64,000 nucleotides of DNA from Bacteroidales bacterium UBA5833 (GCA_002433025.1 DJGZ01000032.1:1-64000); one strand, 5' to 3'. Shown: positions 1 to 10,247, counted from the stretch's first letter. Made by a program: numbers and translations. Notes: generated by a model not told the origin, from the letters alone.

Positions 1-3000
1 ACCGGCGACTCGTTTACATCCGTCAGGTTAATGGTGGCAACAGCAGTGGCGGAAAGTGCAGGGACGCCATTGTCCTGAGCCTTGATGGTCAGGCTGAAAA
101 CCGGGGTCGCTTCAAAATCCAAAGCAGCGGAGTTGTTTACTGTAATGGCTCCGGTTGCAGGGCTGATGGTGAATGCGCCACCGGTGTTTCCGGCGGTAAT
201 GCTGTAAGTCAGGGTTTGTCCCTGGTCGGGATCCGAAGCATTCATGGAGCCTGCAACGGTTCCGGCGGGAGCGTTTTCACTGATGCTGAAGGTCTGGTTG
301 CTCATCACCGGAGCTGAGTTTCCTGCATCATATTCAACTATAGCGCTACCGGCGATTGTATTTCCGTTTGATCCGGTAACGGTAACGAAGTAGTTTCCTG
401 CGCTGAGACCATTGATATCTTCGGTAGAAGCAACAGGATCAAAACCAAGAACATCTATTTCCGTGATACTGGCCCATGCATTCATTGAGTTGCCATTTAC
501 GGTTATCCGCACGAATCGTCCGCTTGTATTTTCAAAGTCATAGGGTTCGGGATTCGGCAGGTATGCTGTATTGCTTTCGCCGGTATAAACATTTGTATAG
601 TTTATGCCATCAGAAGAAACCGAGATAACAAAATAGTTTACCCTTACCACATTATACCAGGCGATGTTGACGCTGCAGATTGTTTTTATGCCTCCAAGAT
701 CAAGTTCTATCCATGATCCGATGCCGTTGTTCGACCATCTGGTATTCAGGTTGTTGTCAATAACATTCTGCGGGATATTCCCGTCATCACCAATTGCATA
801 TACTGAAGATACAGCCAATTCTGCACAACTTGCGGGTTGCGAATTGGTCCAGACATAGGAAAACGGACTAAATCCTCCATTCACTGTCAGGTCAATTGCT
901 CCGTTGTTCCCGGGAGGGGTTTCGTTGGTGACTGCGAAGTTGAGCGACATAGGCGGCTCCTGAATCAGATTCACAGTGGCAATGGCATTGCTTGAAAGAT
1001 TTCCGGGTCCGTTATCCTGAACCTTTACAGTAAGATTAAACACCGGATTGGCATTGAATACCAGTGCCTGAGAATTATTGACCATCAATTCTCCTGATAC
1101 ACCGTTGATCGAGAATGCTGAAGAGGTATTGCCTGAAATAATTGAATAGGTAAGCGTCTGTCCCGGATTGTTGTCCGTTGCCATTACCGTTCCGACCAGG
1201 GTTCCGTTTTGTGAAAGCTCATTCACTGAAAAGCTTTGATTATTGATAACCGGTGGATAATTGATCTCGGTGAGGTTAACTGTGATCTGGGCAGTTGAGT
1301 TGAGGTTGCCTGCTCCATTGTCATGAACCCTGACCATCAGGCTGAAGGTCGGGTTTGTGAGAAAATTCAATGCAACGGAATTATTAACAATCAGGGCGCC
1401 GGTTGAAGCATTGATTGAAAATGCATTTGATGTATTGCCGCCAACGATTGAATAGGTGAGTGTCTGTCCGTTATCAGGGTCAGTTGCGATAACATTGCCA
1501 ACCAGCGTTCCATTGGCCGATTGTTCCGGAATAGCGAAAGTCTGGTTGTTTATAACAGGCGGTTCATTAACATCGGTTAAGTTTACGGTTACCACTGCCT
1601 GGTTGCTCAAAGGGCCTGAGCCATTGTCAGTAACCTGAACATTCAGGTTGAATGATGGGGTCACTTCAAAGTTTAGCGCCGAAGAGTTATTAACTGACAA
1701 TACTCCGGTTGCACTGTTGATGGTGAAGGCATTGCTGGTGTTTCCTGACAAAATTGAGAAGGTAAGGGTTTGTCCGGCATCAGGATCGGTTGCGGTTACT
1801 GTCCCGGCAATAGTCCCGTTGGGCGAATTTTCATTCAGGGAAAATGTCTGGTTGCTGATCTGGGGAGCCTGGTTGGAACCCATTCCTGACTGGTATTCAT
1901 ATGCTCCGATATCAGGCGTTCCGTTCTGCGGAATTGCTGTTCCTTCAATGTCCATTCCTATATTGACATTGGTGCCGGCATTGATGCAGGGAGAATTGCT
2001 TTGCAGGTGAAAATCATAACTCACTGGATTCACAAACAGCGGATTGCCAATAACCGGGTTAGAGCCTGTGCCGGGCGTTCCGGCTGTTGCAGAAGTGCCG
2101 TAACAGTTGTTCATAATGGTCCATGATCCGCCGCCGTAGTTGTAAATTGCAACGCCGTTGTCGGTGCCTCTCAGGTGAATGTTATTTCTTGAATCAACGT
2201 TGGTTTTATCAACCCAAATATGGTAATTAGAGACACGGTAGAAGACATTATTATAGACTTTGGTATTCGTTGCCGGCCCCACTGAGGGATAGGTGTAGCC
2301 AATGCCGATTCCGCTTGAACAGTTGTAGAAGAGATTGTTATGAATTAAATTATTGCTGGTGTATGCTCCTGCAATTCTGAGTCCCAGGGTATTGCCCTGA
2401 AAAGTATTGTATCTTGTAATGATCCCGTTTCCTCGCTCAATGTGTACTGAAGTTGCTACATTTGAACCATTTATGAATGTACAGTATTCAATAATCCCTG
2501 TAGCATTATCGGATGATCCGGGTGCGCTGTTCAGAATCAGGTTGAACTTGTTGCCGGCGCCATTTGTACGGTCGATGGTAGTATGGTGAATATGGAATCC
2601 GTTATAATTGCCGTCGAGCTGAATGCCATCTCCTGATGAATAAGTTTGGTTTGAATTAACGAAGAATCGCCGGTTAATGTCATAGATGTGACAATACCCG
2701 ATTTCGACTCCCGGAATATTGGCAAAGTATATGCCATCGATGGCAACATTGTGGATTACAGTATTCAGGATCGAAAGGTTGTTGTTATATACACCGTAAA
2801 TTCCAAAACCTGCATTATTGGTATTGTGTGCATTATGAAGCACGCAATTGTTGATGGTGATGTTTGAGGTATAGCCGGATGTGCTGCCAACAACAGCCAC
2901 TAACGAATGGGCATTGACATTTCCGTTAACCTCAAAGTCCTGAATCGTGCAATTTGAAGAACTCTGAACGCGAAAAGCATATCCGCTGCCGGTGTATGAA

Positions 3001-3332
3001 AATACCGGCCTGTCTCCGGCCCCGTAAGAACCTATTGTAATATTGGCCTTTGAACTTAAGGAAATCTGAGTGGATGAGGAATAGGTAGTTCCCCTCTTCT
3101 GAAGGTAAGTATTACCATTGACAAAAGAAAAGTCTGTCCATGAATCAAAAGGGTTGGTTATTGATCCGTTCTGGTTAGAACCTGTAAAAGTCGGATCAAT
3201 ATATATCGTTGTTTGCGAAAAACTGAAGATTACTATTAAAGATAGTACAAAAGTTAAAAAAAGAGAACGTCCCCGGCAATCTGATTGCACAGGAGTCCAG
3301 GTAATTAATTGTCTTCCCATCATTTCCTCCAT
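1..3332 (-). CDS. Secreted beta-helix/cadherin/discoidin surface protein (C-terminus beyond left edge)
   Basis: Open from an ATG at 3332 (alternatives 3323, 3320) to base 1, so the C-terminus lies outside. Seen: a hydrophobic export segment (about residues 25-40), a right-handed parallel beta-helix region (about 45-475, many short N-rich turns), then about three cadherin-like repeats (to about 790) with ATDPDxGQTLTYSI and VTDNG motifs. Next comes a SprB-type repeat (GAIDLTVNGG ... EDINGLSAGNYFVTV) split by an F5/8 type C (discoidin-like) domain at about 826-960, then another cadherin repeat. The beta-helix part is nearly identical in protein to the next gene (3719-7264). It is probably a T9SS cargo adhesin or glycan-binding surface protein; the sorting domain would be outside the window. 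Function is inferred from domains only. Confidence 0.85.
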   Translation of the reverse strand, partial: MEEMMGRQLITWTPVQSDCRGRSLFLTFVLSLIVIFSFSQTTIYIDPTFTGSNQNGSITNPFDSWTDFSFVNGNTYLQKRGTTYSSSTQISLSSKANITIGSYGAGDRPVFSYTGSGYAFRVQSSSNCTIQDFEVNGNVNAHSLVAVVGSTSGYTSNITINNCVLHNAHNTNNAGFGIYGVYNNNLSILNTVIHNVAIDGIYFANIPGVEIGYCHIYDINRRFFVNSNQTYSSGDGIQLDGNYNGFHIHHTTIDRTNGAGNKFNLILNSAPGSSDNATGIIEYCTFINGSNVATSVHIERGNGIITRYNTFQGNTLGLRIAGAYTSNNLIHNNLFYNCSSGIGIGYTYPSVGPATNTKVYNNVFYRVSNYHIWVDKTNVDSRNNIHLRGTDNGVAIYNYGGGSWTIMNNCYGTSATAGTPGTGSNPVIGNPLFVNPVSYDFHLQSNSPCINAGTNVNIGMDIEGTAIPQNGTPDIGAYEYQSGMGSNQAPQISNQTFSLNENSPNGTIAGTVTATDPDAGQTLTFSILSGNTSNAFTINSATGVLSVNNSSALNFEVTPSFNLNVQVTDNGSGPLSNQAVVTVNLTDVNEPPVINNQTFAIPEQSANGTLVGNVIATDPDNGQTLTYSIVGGNTSNAFSINASTGALIVNNSVALNFLTNPTFSLMVRVHDNGAGNLNSTAQITVNLTEINYPPVINNQSFSVNELSQNGTLVGTVMATDNNPGQTLTYSIISGNTSSAFSINGVSGELMVNNSQALVFNANPVFNLTVKVQDNGPGNLSSNAIATVNLIQEPPMSLNFAVTNETPPGNNGAIDLTVNGGFSPFSYVWTNSQPASCAELAVSSVYAIGDDGNIPQNVIDNNLNTRWSNNGIGSWIELDLGGIKTICSVNIAWYNVVRVNYFVISVSSDGINYTNVYTGESNTAYLPNPEPYDFENTSGRFVRITVNGNSMNAWASITEIDVLGFDPVASTEDINGLSAGNYFVTVTGSNGNTIAGSAIVEYDAGNSAPVMSNQTFSISENAPAGTVAGSMNASDPDQGQTLTYSITAGNTGGAFTISPATGAITVNNSAALDFEATPVFSLTIKAQDNGVPALSATAVATINLTDVNESP
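1900..3200 (-). repeat. Duplicated beta-helix coding segment, copy 1
   Basis: This stretch matches 5830-7130 closely at DNA level, with scattered mostly synonymous differences, and almost exactly at protein level. It marks a tandem gene duplication; the cadherin parts of the two genes align less well. Confidence 0.8.
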
Positions 3333-3718
3333 TAGTTGTTTGAGTGACCTAAGTCGGTGATTAATCCTAGTTGAAGGCAGAAGTATCCCTGGCCGATCTC
3401 CTCCTTCTGGCTTTGTATTTCTTTTATAGTTTTTTTAGGAAAAAGTAACAGGTAATAATTGGATTATTGATAATTTAGAAGAGGTCTACATCCCGTGTTT
3501 GGGCATATAGGCTATTTTTCCTGAATGAATTAATGGGCTGTATGACAGTGGTGTATATGCTGTGGTTTATATTTGTGACTGATTATAATCCTTGTTTTCG
3601 TAGTGTGTGTAAATATGATATATGAGATACTATGATATATAAACAATAATCAATAATACCTTAAATAAATCAGGTGGCTAGTTGTATAGCCACCTGACTC
3701 AGGAATTATTTTCGCTGC
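3333..3718. other. Intergenic stretch between the two beta-helix genes
   Basis: 386 bases holding the terminator of the 3719-7264 gene (3670-3697) and, nearer 3333, the untranslated leader of the partial gene. The leader is AT-rich with a purine-rich GGAGGAG run (minus strand) about 70 bases before the start, too far away to be its ribosome binding site. No convincing small gene is seen. Confidence 0.5.
3670..3697 (-). terminator. Intrinsic terminator after the beta-helix gene 3719-7264
   Basis: Perfect 11-bp stem TCAGGTGGCTA / TAGCCACCTGA (3670-3680 and 3687-3697) with a 6-base loop, 22 bases past the TAA stop. On the minus strand it is followed by a T-rich tail. Confidence 0.8.
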
Positions 3719-6700
3719 TTAGCCGATGATCGCTTTAATGGACTTCTGTTGCAATCCATTAAAAACTTTCAGAAGATAAGTGCCTTTGGGTTGGCCTGAA
3801 AGGTCAATTGTTATTTTGTCCGACTGCTTGAAAATTGTGTTGAAAATAAGACTGCCCGATAAGTCAAAAACCGCAATCTCAGTGGCAGATATTGGTTGTC
3901 CGCTGAATCCGATGTGAAAGATTCCATCAACCGATGGATTCGGATATACAACGAATTCTGAATCAATAGAAATATTTTGCATGTTGTTTTCTTCTTTGGT
4001 TTCTGTGGTTGTTATTTTTTCTGTAACGGATATAGTGATGTCAACAACTTCCATTAATTCAAGTTCTTCATTATCAAGAACCCCGATTTTGCATTCAAAC
4101 TTGCCGGGTGAAAGTATGTTTGTGTTTGCTATGGTGATTTCACCATTCGAACTGTTGAGTGAAAACCCTTCAAGGGTATAATCCTCCATTGGAATGTAAG
4201 TAACATTTATCTCCTTCGATGAATGCAGTGGTGAAATCCGGCCAATGGGACTCCCTTCCGGATGAAAAATGCTGGTATTAAAATATTGTTTGGAAACCGG
4301 AACAGAGGTGGTGCCTGATGCATTTGTAACTACAATCGAAATTATTGCTTCCGCATACATACTGGGATAACCATTGTCGGTTGCCCTTACCATGAGATAG
4401 AGTGTCCGTACATATAATGCGGACGGATTTACAACGGTTAATGCACCGGTGTTCGGATTCAGGGCAAAGATACCATTGGAATTTCCTGCTGTTATTGTAT
4501 AGGTAAGTTGTTGGTTCTGATTGGGGTCGCTGGCTACAACAGTTCCGATAACAGATCCTGCCGGAGGATATGTTCTTGTTGTGAAAGTCTGATTGTTGAT
4601 TACAGGAGGATAATTTGTCTCAGGTACAATAATCTGAATCATCGCTTCAGCGAACAATGCTGGTGTGCCGTTATCTGTTGCCCTTGCCATCATATAAAAT
4701 GTCCTTGGGTAAAGCGCAAAGGAGTGAACTACGGTGATGGCGCCTGTAGCCGGATTGATGGCAAATATTCCGTTTGAATTTCCTGTGGTTAAAGAGTAAG
4801 TCAGTATCTGACCCGGATCCGGATCTGTGGCGATCAACATCCCGACAACTGTGCCGGCAGGTGCATATTGCTCTACGTAGAAAGTTTGGTTTTCTATTAC
4901 AGGAGTCTGATTTGCAGGGATTACATTAACTGAAACGGTTGCCTGGCTGCTCAGGGATGGTACTCCGTTATCTGTTACCCGGATCGTTAAATTGTATATC
5001 TGAACTGCCAGGGCTGCTGAATTATTGACTGTAAGTACTCCGTTCGAGGCGTTTATTGCAAAACAGGATGATGTATTTCCGCCGGTAATGGAATAGGAAA
5101 GCGATTGCCCCTGGTTTGGATCGCTGGCAATCACTGTTCCGATAACAGTTCCGTTGGGAGTGCCCTGCGCAGTGCTGAACGACTGGTTGTTTATTACAGG
5201 AGCCTGGTTTACCGAAGTAACTGTTATAGATACGGTAGCCTGGGTATAAAGGATAGGATTCCCATTGTCTGTTGCCCTGACGGTAAGATTAAACGTCTGA
5301 GGGGTGAGCGCACCTGAATTTGCAACTGTTATTGCACCCGTTGAAGCATTGATAGCAAAACAGGAGTTGGTGTTTCCTCCGGTAATTGAAAACGTAAGAA
5401 TTTGTCCCTGATCGGGATCAGAAGCCTGTACCGTCCCGACCAGAGTCCCGTTGGGAAGATTCTGGGCAACACTGAATGCCTGATTGGATATAACCGGAGG
5501 TTCATTGATGTTAAGGATATTTATTGTTATTGTTGCCTGCGACCAGAGGTTGCCGGCGCCATTGTCAGTTACCCTTACTAAAAGTGCATAGGATGAAGTA
5601 ACTTCATAATTTAAAGCCGCACTGTTGGCTACAATAATCTGGCCCGTGCTGGAATTCAATGAGAATGCATTGTTTGTATTACCGCTGACTATGGTATAAG
5701 TAAGCGTTTGGCCCGCATTGGGGTCTGTTGCAACCACGGTGCCAACATTGGTGCCGTTTATACTGTTCTCATTTACCGAAAACGACTGGTTGTTGATTAC
5801 AGGAGGCAGGTTGCTGCCAGAAGAAGAGATATATTCATAAGCACCGATGTCAGGTGCAGATCCCTGAAATATGGAGGTGCCGTCAATGTCATAGCTGATT
5901 CCAACATTCACGCCTTTGTTAATACAGGGAGAGTTGCTCTGCAGGTGGAAGTCGTAGTTCGAAAGGTTTACAAACAACGGATTGCCTATAACCGGATTTG
6001 AACCTGTTCCGGGTGTCCCGGCTGTTGCCGATGTGCCGTAACAGTTGTTCCTGATGGTCCATGATCCTCCACCGTAATTGTATATGGCAACACCATTGTC
6101 AGTGCCCCTCAGGTGAATATTGTTTCTTGAATCAACGTTCGTTTTGTCAACCCATATGTGGTAATTGGAGACACGGTAAAAGACATTGTTGTATACTTTG
6201 GTATTTGTTGCCGGCCCGACTGAAGGATAGGTATATCCAACGCCTACTCCACTGGTACAATTGTAAAAGATATTGTTATGAATTAAATTGTTTGTGGTAT
6301 ATGCGCCTGCTATTCTTAAGCCCAGGGTATTGCCCTGAAAAGTATTGTATCTGGTTATAATTCCGTTTCCGCGTTCAATATGCACTGCGGCTGCAACATT
6401 CGAACCATTGATAAATGTGCAATATTCGATAATTCCACTTGCATTGTCGGATGTGCCCGGTGCACTGTTAAGAATAAGGTTGAATTTGTTGCCGGCCCCG
6501 TTTGTACGGTCAATGATGGTATGGTGAATGTGAAAACCATTGTAATTGCCGTCAAGCTGTATTCCGTCCCCTGAAGAGTAAGTCTGGTTTGAATTAACGA
6601 AAAATCTCCGGTTGATGTTGTAGATGTGGCTTTGCCCGATTTCCACACCCGGGATATTGGCTAAGTATATCCCGTCAATGGCTACATTGTGAATTACTGT

Positions 6701-7264
6701 ATTCAGAATGGAAAGGTTATTGTTATAAAAGCCGTAAATTCCAAAACCTGCATTATTTGTATTGTGCGCATTGTGAAGTACGCAATTGTTGATGGTGATG
6801 TTTGAGGTATAGTTGGATGAACTCCCGATAACAGCTACCAACGAATGGGCATTGACATTCCCGTTTACCTCGAAGTCCTGAATTGTGCAATTGGAAGAGT
6901 TCTGCACACGAAAAGCATACCCGCTGCCGGTGTATGAAAAAACAGGCCTGTTGCCTGTGCCGTAAGAACCTAAAGTTATATTTGATTTCGCATCTATACT
7001 GATCTGAGTGGATGAGGTATAGGTGGTGCCTTTCTTTTGAAGATAGGTGTTGCCGCTTACCAGTGTAAAACTTGTCCAGGAACTGTAAGGATTTGTAATG
7101 GAACCATTCCGGGTAGAACCTGTGAAGGTAGGGTCAATGTAAATGGTTGCACTAAAAAGAATTGAAGAGTAAAATACAAGTAGCAGAATAGTAAATGCAA
7201 GAAATAAAAATCTGGGCTTGTTGTTGGAAATTCCCCCTCCAGTAATGCTCCGTTTGTTTTCCAT
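3719..7264 (-). CDS. Secreted beta-helix/cadherin-repeat protein with T9SS type A sorting domain
   Basis: 1181 residues. Seen in order: hydrophobic export segment (about 18-39), right-handed parallel beta-helix region (about 45-475), five clear cadherin-like repeats of roughly 100 residues and a degenerate sixth (about 485-1080), and a final 85-residue domain with VVYPNPSVDG and GTYLLKV motifs typical of the T9SS type A C-terminal sorting domain. In this family the cargo is exported by type IX secretion and its C-terminal domain is removed by PorU; porU-like genes lie at 52218-59864. It is a tandem paralogue of the 1-3332 gene but lacks that protein's SprB/discoidin module. No catalytic residues were recognised, so adhesin versus polysaccharide-active enzyme stays open. 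Confidence 0.92.
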   Translation of the reverse strand: MENKRSITGGGISNNKPRFLFLAFTILLLVFYSSILFSATIYIDPTFTGSTRNGSITNPYSSWTSFTLVSGNTYLQKKGTTYTSSTQISIDAKSNITLGSYGTGNRPVFSYTGSGYAFRVQNSSNCTIQDFEVNGNVNAHSLVAVIGSSSNYTSNITINNCVLHNAHNTNNAGFGIYGFYNNNLSILNTVIHNVAIDGIYLANIPGVEIGQSHIYNINRRFFVNSNQTYSSGDGIQLDGNYNGFHIHHTIIDRTNGAGNKFNLILNSAPGTSDNASGIIEYCTFINGSNVAAAVHIERGNGIITRYNTFQGNTLGLRIAGAYTTNNLIHNNIFYNCTSGVGVGYTYPSVGPATNTKVYNNVFYRVSNYHIWVDKTNVDSRNNIHLRGTDNGVAIYNYGGGSWTIRNNCYGTSATAGTPGTGSNPVIGNPLFVNLSNYDFHLQSNSPCINKGVNVGISYDIDGTSIFQGSAPDIGAYEYISSSGSNLPPVINNQSFSVNENSINGTNVGTVVATDPNAGQTLTYTIVSGNTNNAFSLNSSTGQIIVANSAALNYEVTSSYALLVRVTDNGAGNLWSQATITINILNINEPPVISNQAFSVAQNLPNGTLVGTVQASDPDQGQILTFSITGGNTNSCFAINASTGAITVANSGALTPQTFNLTVRATDNGNPILYTQATVSITVTSVNQAPVINNQSFSTAQGTPNGTVIGTVIASDPNQGQSLSYSITGGNTSSCFAINASNGVLTVNNSAALAVQIYNLTIRVTDNGVPSLSSQATVSVNVIPANQTPVIENQTFYVEQYAPAGTVVGMLIATDPDPGQILTYSLTTGNSNGIFAINPATGAITVVHSFALYPRTFYMMARATDNGTPALFAEAMIQIIVPETNYPPVINNQTFTTRTYPPAGSVIGTVVASDPNQNQQLTYTITAGNSNGIFALNPNTGALTVVNPSALYVRTLYLMVRATDNGYPSMYAEAIISIVVTNASGTTSVPVSKQYFNTSIFHPEGSPIGRISPLHSSKEINVTYIPMEDYTLEGFSLNSSNGEITIANTNILSPGKFECKIGVLDNEELELMEVVDITISVTEKITTTETKEENNMQNISIDSEFVVYPNPSVDGIFHIGFSGQPISATEIAVFDLSGSLIFNTIFKQSDKITIDLSGQPKGTYLLKVFNGLQQKSIKAIIG
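5830..7130 (-). repeat. Duplicated beta-helix coding segment, copy 2
   Basis: Counterpart of 1900-3200: same order of beta-helix turns, near-identical protein, DNA differing mostly at third codon positions. Confidence 0.8.
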
Positions 7265-7397
7265 TTGTAGTCGGTTTAGTTTGTTTGTTTAACATTAATT
7301 CGAAAGTGTGTTCGCAATGCTGTTAATCAGTCACTTAATCAGATCGCTCAACTGGGGTATTCATTTTATCAGATTGTTAATTCTGAAATTCATCCCC

Positions 7398-7428
7398 GGA
7401 CAGCATTTTTCATCCCGGAGTGCTGTCC
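7398..7428 (-). promoter_or_regulatory. Leader hairpin before the beta-helix gene
   Basis: Perfect arms GGACAGCA (7398-7405) and TGCTGTCC (7421-7428) around a 15-base loop, 134-164 bases upstream of the start at 7264. Role unknown. Confidence 0.35.
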
Positions 7429-7746
7429 CGCGAAAGTTTGATGGAAAACTATGCCAGAAATCTTAAATGAACAGGTGTTAATTAGCCTGCAAACCGGAGT
7501 GGAATCCGAAATTGATTACATACAGCGTATTGACGAAATTATTAATTTCCTTATTAAGTTAATTTAAAAAGAGTCTAAGTAGCAATAGGGGATATCGAAG
7601 GTTTTGCCTTCTCATTTTGGGGAAAATCTCCCCAGGGATGTCTCAAAGGTGTAGCGAACAGCATTAGTTCCGCTTTGCAGACATACTGATGTTTGTATGA
7701 CAGTAAATCTCTGTCAGATCATCGAAAAAATACCGCAAGGGTTAAA

Positions 7747-7775
7747 CAGGCGCTAAAGAAAGAATCTTCCGCCTG
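7747..7775 (-). terminator. Possible weak terminator after the Wzc-like kinase
   Basis: Stem CAGGCG/CGCCTG with a long loop, 19 bases past the stop at 7794. The T-run is poor, so termination is uncertain. It sits inside the wider CTCTGTCAG/CTGACAGAG inverted repeat (7709-7781). Confidence 0.35.
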
Positions 7776-7793
7776 ACAGAGAAAAAGGGCTGA

Positions 7794-10238
7794 TCACTTC
7801 TTTTTTAAGAATTTTCTGCTGAATGGTCTGAAGAAAGATTTATCTTTTTTCTCTTCATAGTAAGTGTATTCATATCCGTAATCATAACTCAAGCCTCTCG
7901 CTTTAACGTCGTTGATTACGAGGCTGATGTGCGGTATATTCTTCTGAGTCAGGTGATTAATGTTCGTTGAAAAAGCCTCTTTTACAGTGAACCCCTGTCT
8001 TACAACGAAAATGTTTGCATCGGAAAACTTCATTAGCAGGTAAGTATCAGATACCACGCCAACAGGAGGAGAATCAATAATTATGTAGTCATACAAATTT
8101 TTAAGTTCATTGATTAAATGTTCAGTTCTCGGGGAAGCGATTAGCTCCAGCGGGTTTGGCGGTATAGGCCCGGCTGATATGAAATCAAGGTTATCGATGC
8201 TGGTTTTCTGTATTATTTCAGATAGGGAAGATTGATTAATAAGGGCTGTGCTGATCCCTTTCTGATTAGACAGGTTGAAGTCCTGGTAAAGTTTTGGCCG
8301 CCGGAGGTCAAAGCCCATCAGCAGGGTCTTTTTGCCAAACAAGGCGTAAACACAGGCAAGGTTCTGGGATATAAATGATTTTCCTTCTCCTGTATATGAA
8401 GAAGTAACTACAAAAACCATTTTCTCATTATCTGTGGAGTAGAACTGAAGATTTGTCCTTAAACTTCTGAATGATTCCGAAATGGGCGAATTAAAGGCTT
8501 CATTGATTACGATTTTTTCTTTACTGTCATTATGAAAGACGTGGCCCAGAATCGGCAGGCCGGTGATTGATTCAATCTCCTTTTTCGATGAAATCTTCGT
8601 GTTCAGGAAGTCACGCAATACTATAATGATAAAAGGAATCAGTAACCCGACCATAGCGCCGATAATCAGGGTTAATTTGTTCTTGGGAAAGACCTGATAG
8701 GATGTAATGTACCTGGCAGGATCAATTACTTCATAATCCGGGGCATTTGATGCCCGGGCAATCTGTGCTTCAGACCTTTTCTGGAGCAGGAAGGTGTAAA
8801 TTGCATCATTCAGTTTGAATTTACGCTCAATACCGAATAGCTGCCTTTCAGTGGATGGGAGTCTCGACATTTCTGCAGAGATGCGTGCAGACCTGTTGTT
8901 GATATCCTGGAGGGCAATTTCAGTAGTTGCCGCATTGCTGCTGATATTTTCGTTGATGGTTTTTTTCAGGTTGGCTATCTGAACTTCAATGGTATTAAGC
9001 CTCAGATTTTTTATGTTTCCCTGGTTAAGCAGGTTTGTCCGTTCAGAATTGAGTGTAATCAATTGCGAAATCAACTGGTTTAACAAAGGATCCTGAACAT
9101 TCATTGAAGATGGGGCGACAAGATCAGATAAATCTTTGTTTTTTTCAAAGTATTCCCGGATATAATCATAATACTTTTTCTGCATGATGAGTAATGCCCG
9201 CTCACTTTCAAGCTGGTTCATCCTTTCGAGGGATTGCTGCCCCTGAAAACTAATATCCATAACCCGGTTCGAAGTTCTGAAATTCTGAAGTTTACTTTCA
9301 GCATACGTTAATGAATCCGAAACCTCGCTGATCTGACTGTCGATAAATTTTACGGTATTAATAGCGATTCTGTTTTTCTTCTCAAGGTTTTTCTCAAGAT
9401 ACGCATTTGAAAGTGTGTTGAGGAAGTCCGTGATTTTGTATCTGTTGTCGCCCGTCATCGAGATTACAACAAGAGAAGAAGTTCTGGATGTAACATTGGC
9501 AGTAATGGATGCCTGGTATTTAAGTGTTAGGTAGCTCAGGCTGTTAAATGAGAAATATTCTTTTCCTGATGTCGGCTGAATGTTATTACCCGGAGGCAAA
9601 TGCACCTTAAAGCTGTAATTTTCTCCCTTGATTTCCTCTCCGAACTTGTAAGTTCCGGATATCTTCATTTTTGGTGCTACTTTTACAATATTGTCGTCCA
9701 GATAGTTGTATATCAGGATGTTTTCTCCGTCGGCTTCAATGCTGAACTCCTCTTTATTCAGGATCGTGAAATAAATAGGAAGATCGATGGGCTGAAGCGA
9801 CGATTTGTCAATGCTTATCTGTAATGGTTTGTCGAAATATATCTCTTCGATTTCCCTGAAAAGATTGTGCTTTATCACCCCCCCGAACATATACCGTTCA
9901 GCGTAAAAGGAAACATCGAGATTGAGCTGGGTTACGGCTTCATAAATCATCGTATATGAGGTGAGGATGCCCAGTTCATTTTCGATGTTCTGGTTGCCGG
10001 CAAAAAGACCAAAACCCTGCATGATATCCTGCGAACTCATAAATGAATTGCGTTCGGATTCCTTGAGCAACAATGTGGAATGATTTCTGAAAATGGTTGT
10101 GGAAAACTTGTTAAACAGAAATGCTGCTGCAAGCAGAGCGGCAATAGAAAGGGCAAACCAGAATTTATGGCGCCACAACTTAAAAACCAGGTCACGGTAG
10201 TCTGTCTTTTGCTGGAATATTTCTTCTGATCTTTTCAC
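7794..10238 (-). CDS. Wzc-like polysaccharide co-polymerase / BY-type tyrosine autokinase
   Basis: 814 residues from a GTG start, 9 bases after the Wza-like gene. The N-terminal Wzz-type chain-length domain has membrane segments near residues 28-44 and 516-537 around a long periplasmic coiled-coil region. The cytoplasmic CpsD/CapB-type kinase domain has Walker A GEGKS (about 618), Walker A' GFDLRRPK and Walker B YIIIDSPP. The C-terminus has a tyrosine cluster (SYDYGYEYTYYEEKK), the usual autophosphorylation tail. In the family, cycling of this tail controls chain length and export through the Wza channel. It closes the three-gene export unit 7794-12537. Confidence 0.95.
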   Translation of the reverse strand: MKRSEEIFQQKTDYRDLVFKLWRHKFWFALSIAALLAAAFLFNKFSTTIFRNHSTLLLKESERNSFMSSQDIMQGFGLFAGNQNIENELGILTSYTMIYEAVTQLNLDVSFYAERYMFGGVIKHNLFREIEEIYFDKPLQISIDKSSLQPIDLPIYFTILNKEEFSIEADGENILIYNYLDDNIVKVAPKMKISGTYKFGEEIKGENYSFKVHLPPGNNIQPTSGKEYFSFNSLSYLTLKYQASITANVTSRTSSLVVISMTGDNRYKITDFLNTLSNAYLEKNLEKKNRIAINTVKFIDSQISEVSDSLTYAESKLQNFRTSNRVMDISFQGQQSLERMNQLESERALLIMQKKYYDYIREYFEKNKDLSDLVAPSSMNVQDPLLNQLISQLITLNSERTNLLNQGNIKNLRLNTIEVQIANLKKTINENISSNAATTEIALQDINNRSARISAEMSRLPSTERQLFGIERKFKLNDAIYTFLLQKRSEAQIARASNAPDYEVIDPARYITSYQVFPKNKLTLIIGAMVGLLIPFIIIVLRDFLNTKISSKKEIESITGLPILGHVFHNDSKEKIVINEAFNSPISESFRSLRTNLQFYSTDNEKMVFVVTSSYTGEGKSFISQNLACVYALFGKKTLLMGFDLRRPKLYQDFNLSNQKGISTALINQSSLSEIIQKTSIDNLDFISAGPIPPNPLELIASPRTEHLINELKNLYDYIIIDSPPVGVVSDTYLLMKFSDANIFVVRQGFTVKEAFSTNINHLTQKNIPHISLVINDVKARGLSYDYGYEYTYYEEKKDKSFFRPFSRKFLKKK

Positions 10239-10247
10239 GGCTTCGGG

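Larger units (their letters stand above)
7265..7793. other. Long intergenic region with several hairpins
   Basis: 529 bases between the Wzc-like gene and the beta-helix gene (both minus). It holds an inverted repeat with 9-base arms (7709-7717 / 7773-7781) around a CAGGCG/CGCCTG stem (7747-7752 / 7770-7775) just past the kinase stop. It also holds small hairpins near 7609-7640 (GAAGG/CCTTC and GGGGA/TCCCC) and an 8-bp stem at 7398-7428. No gene is seen. Confidence 0.5.
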
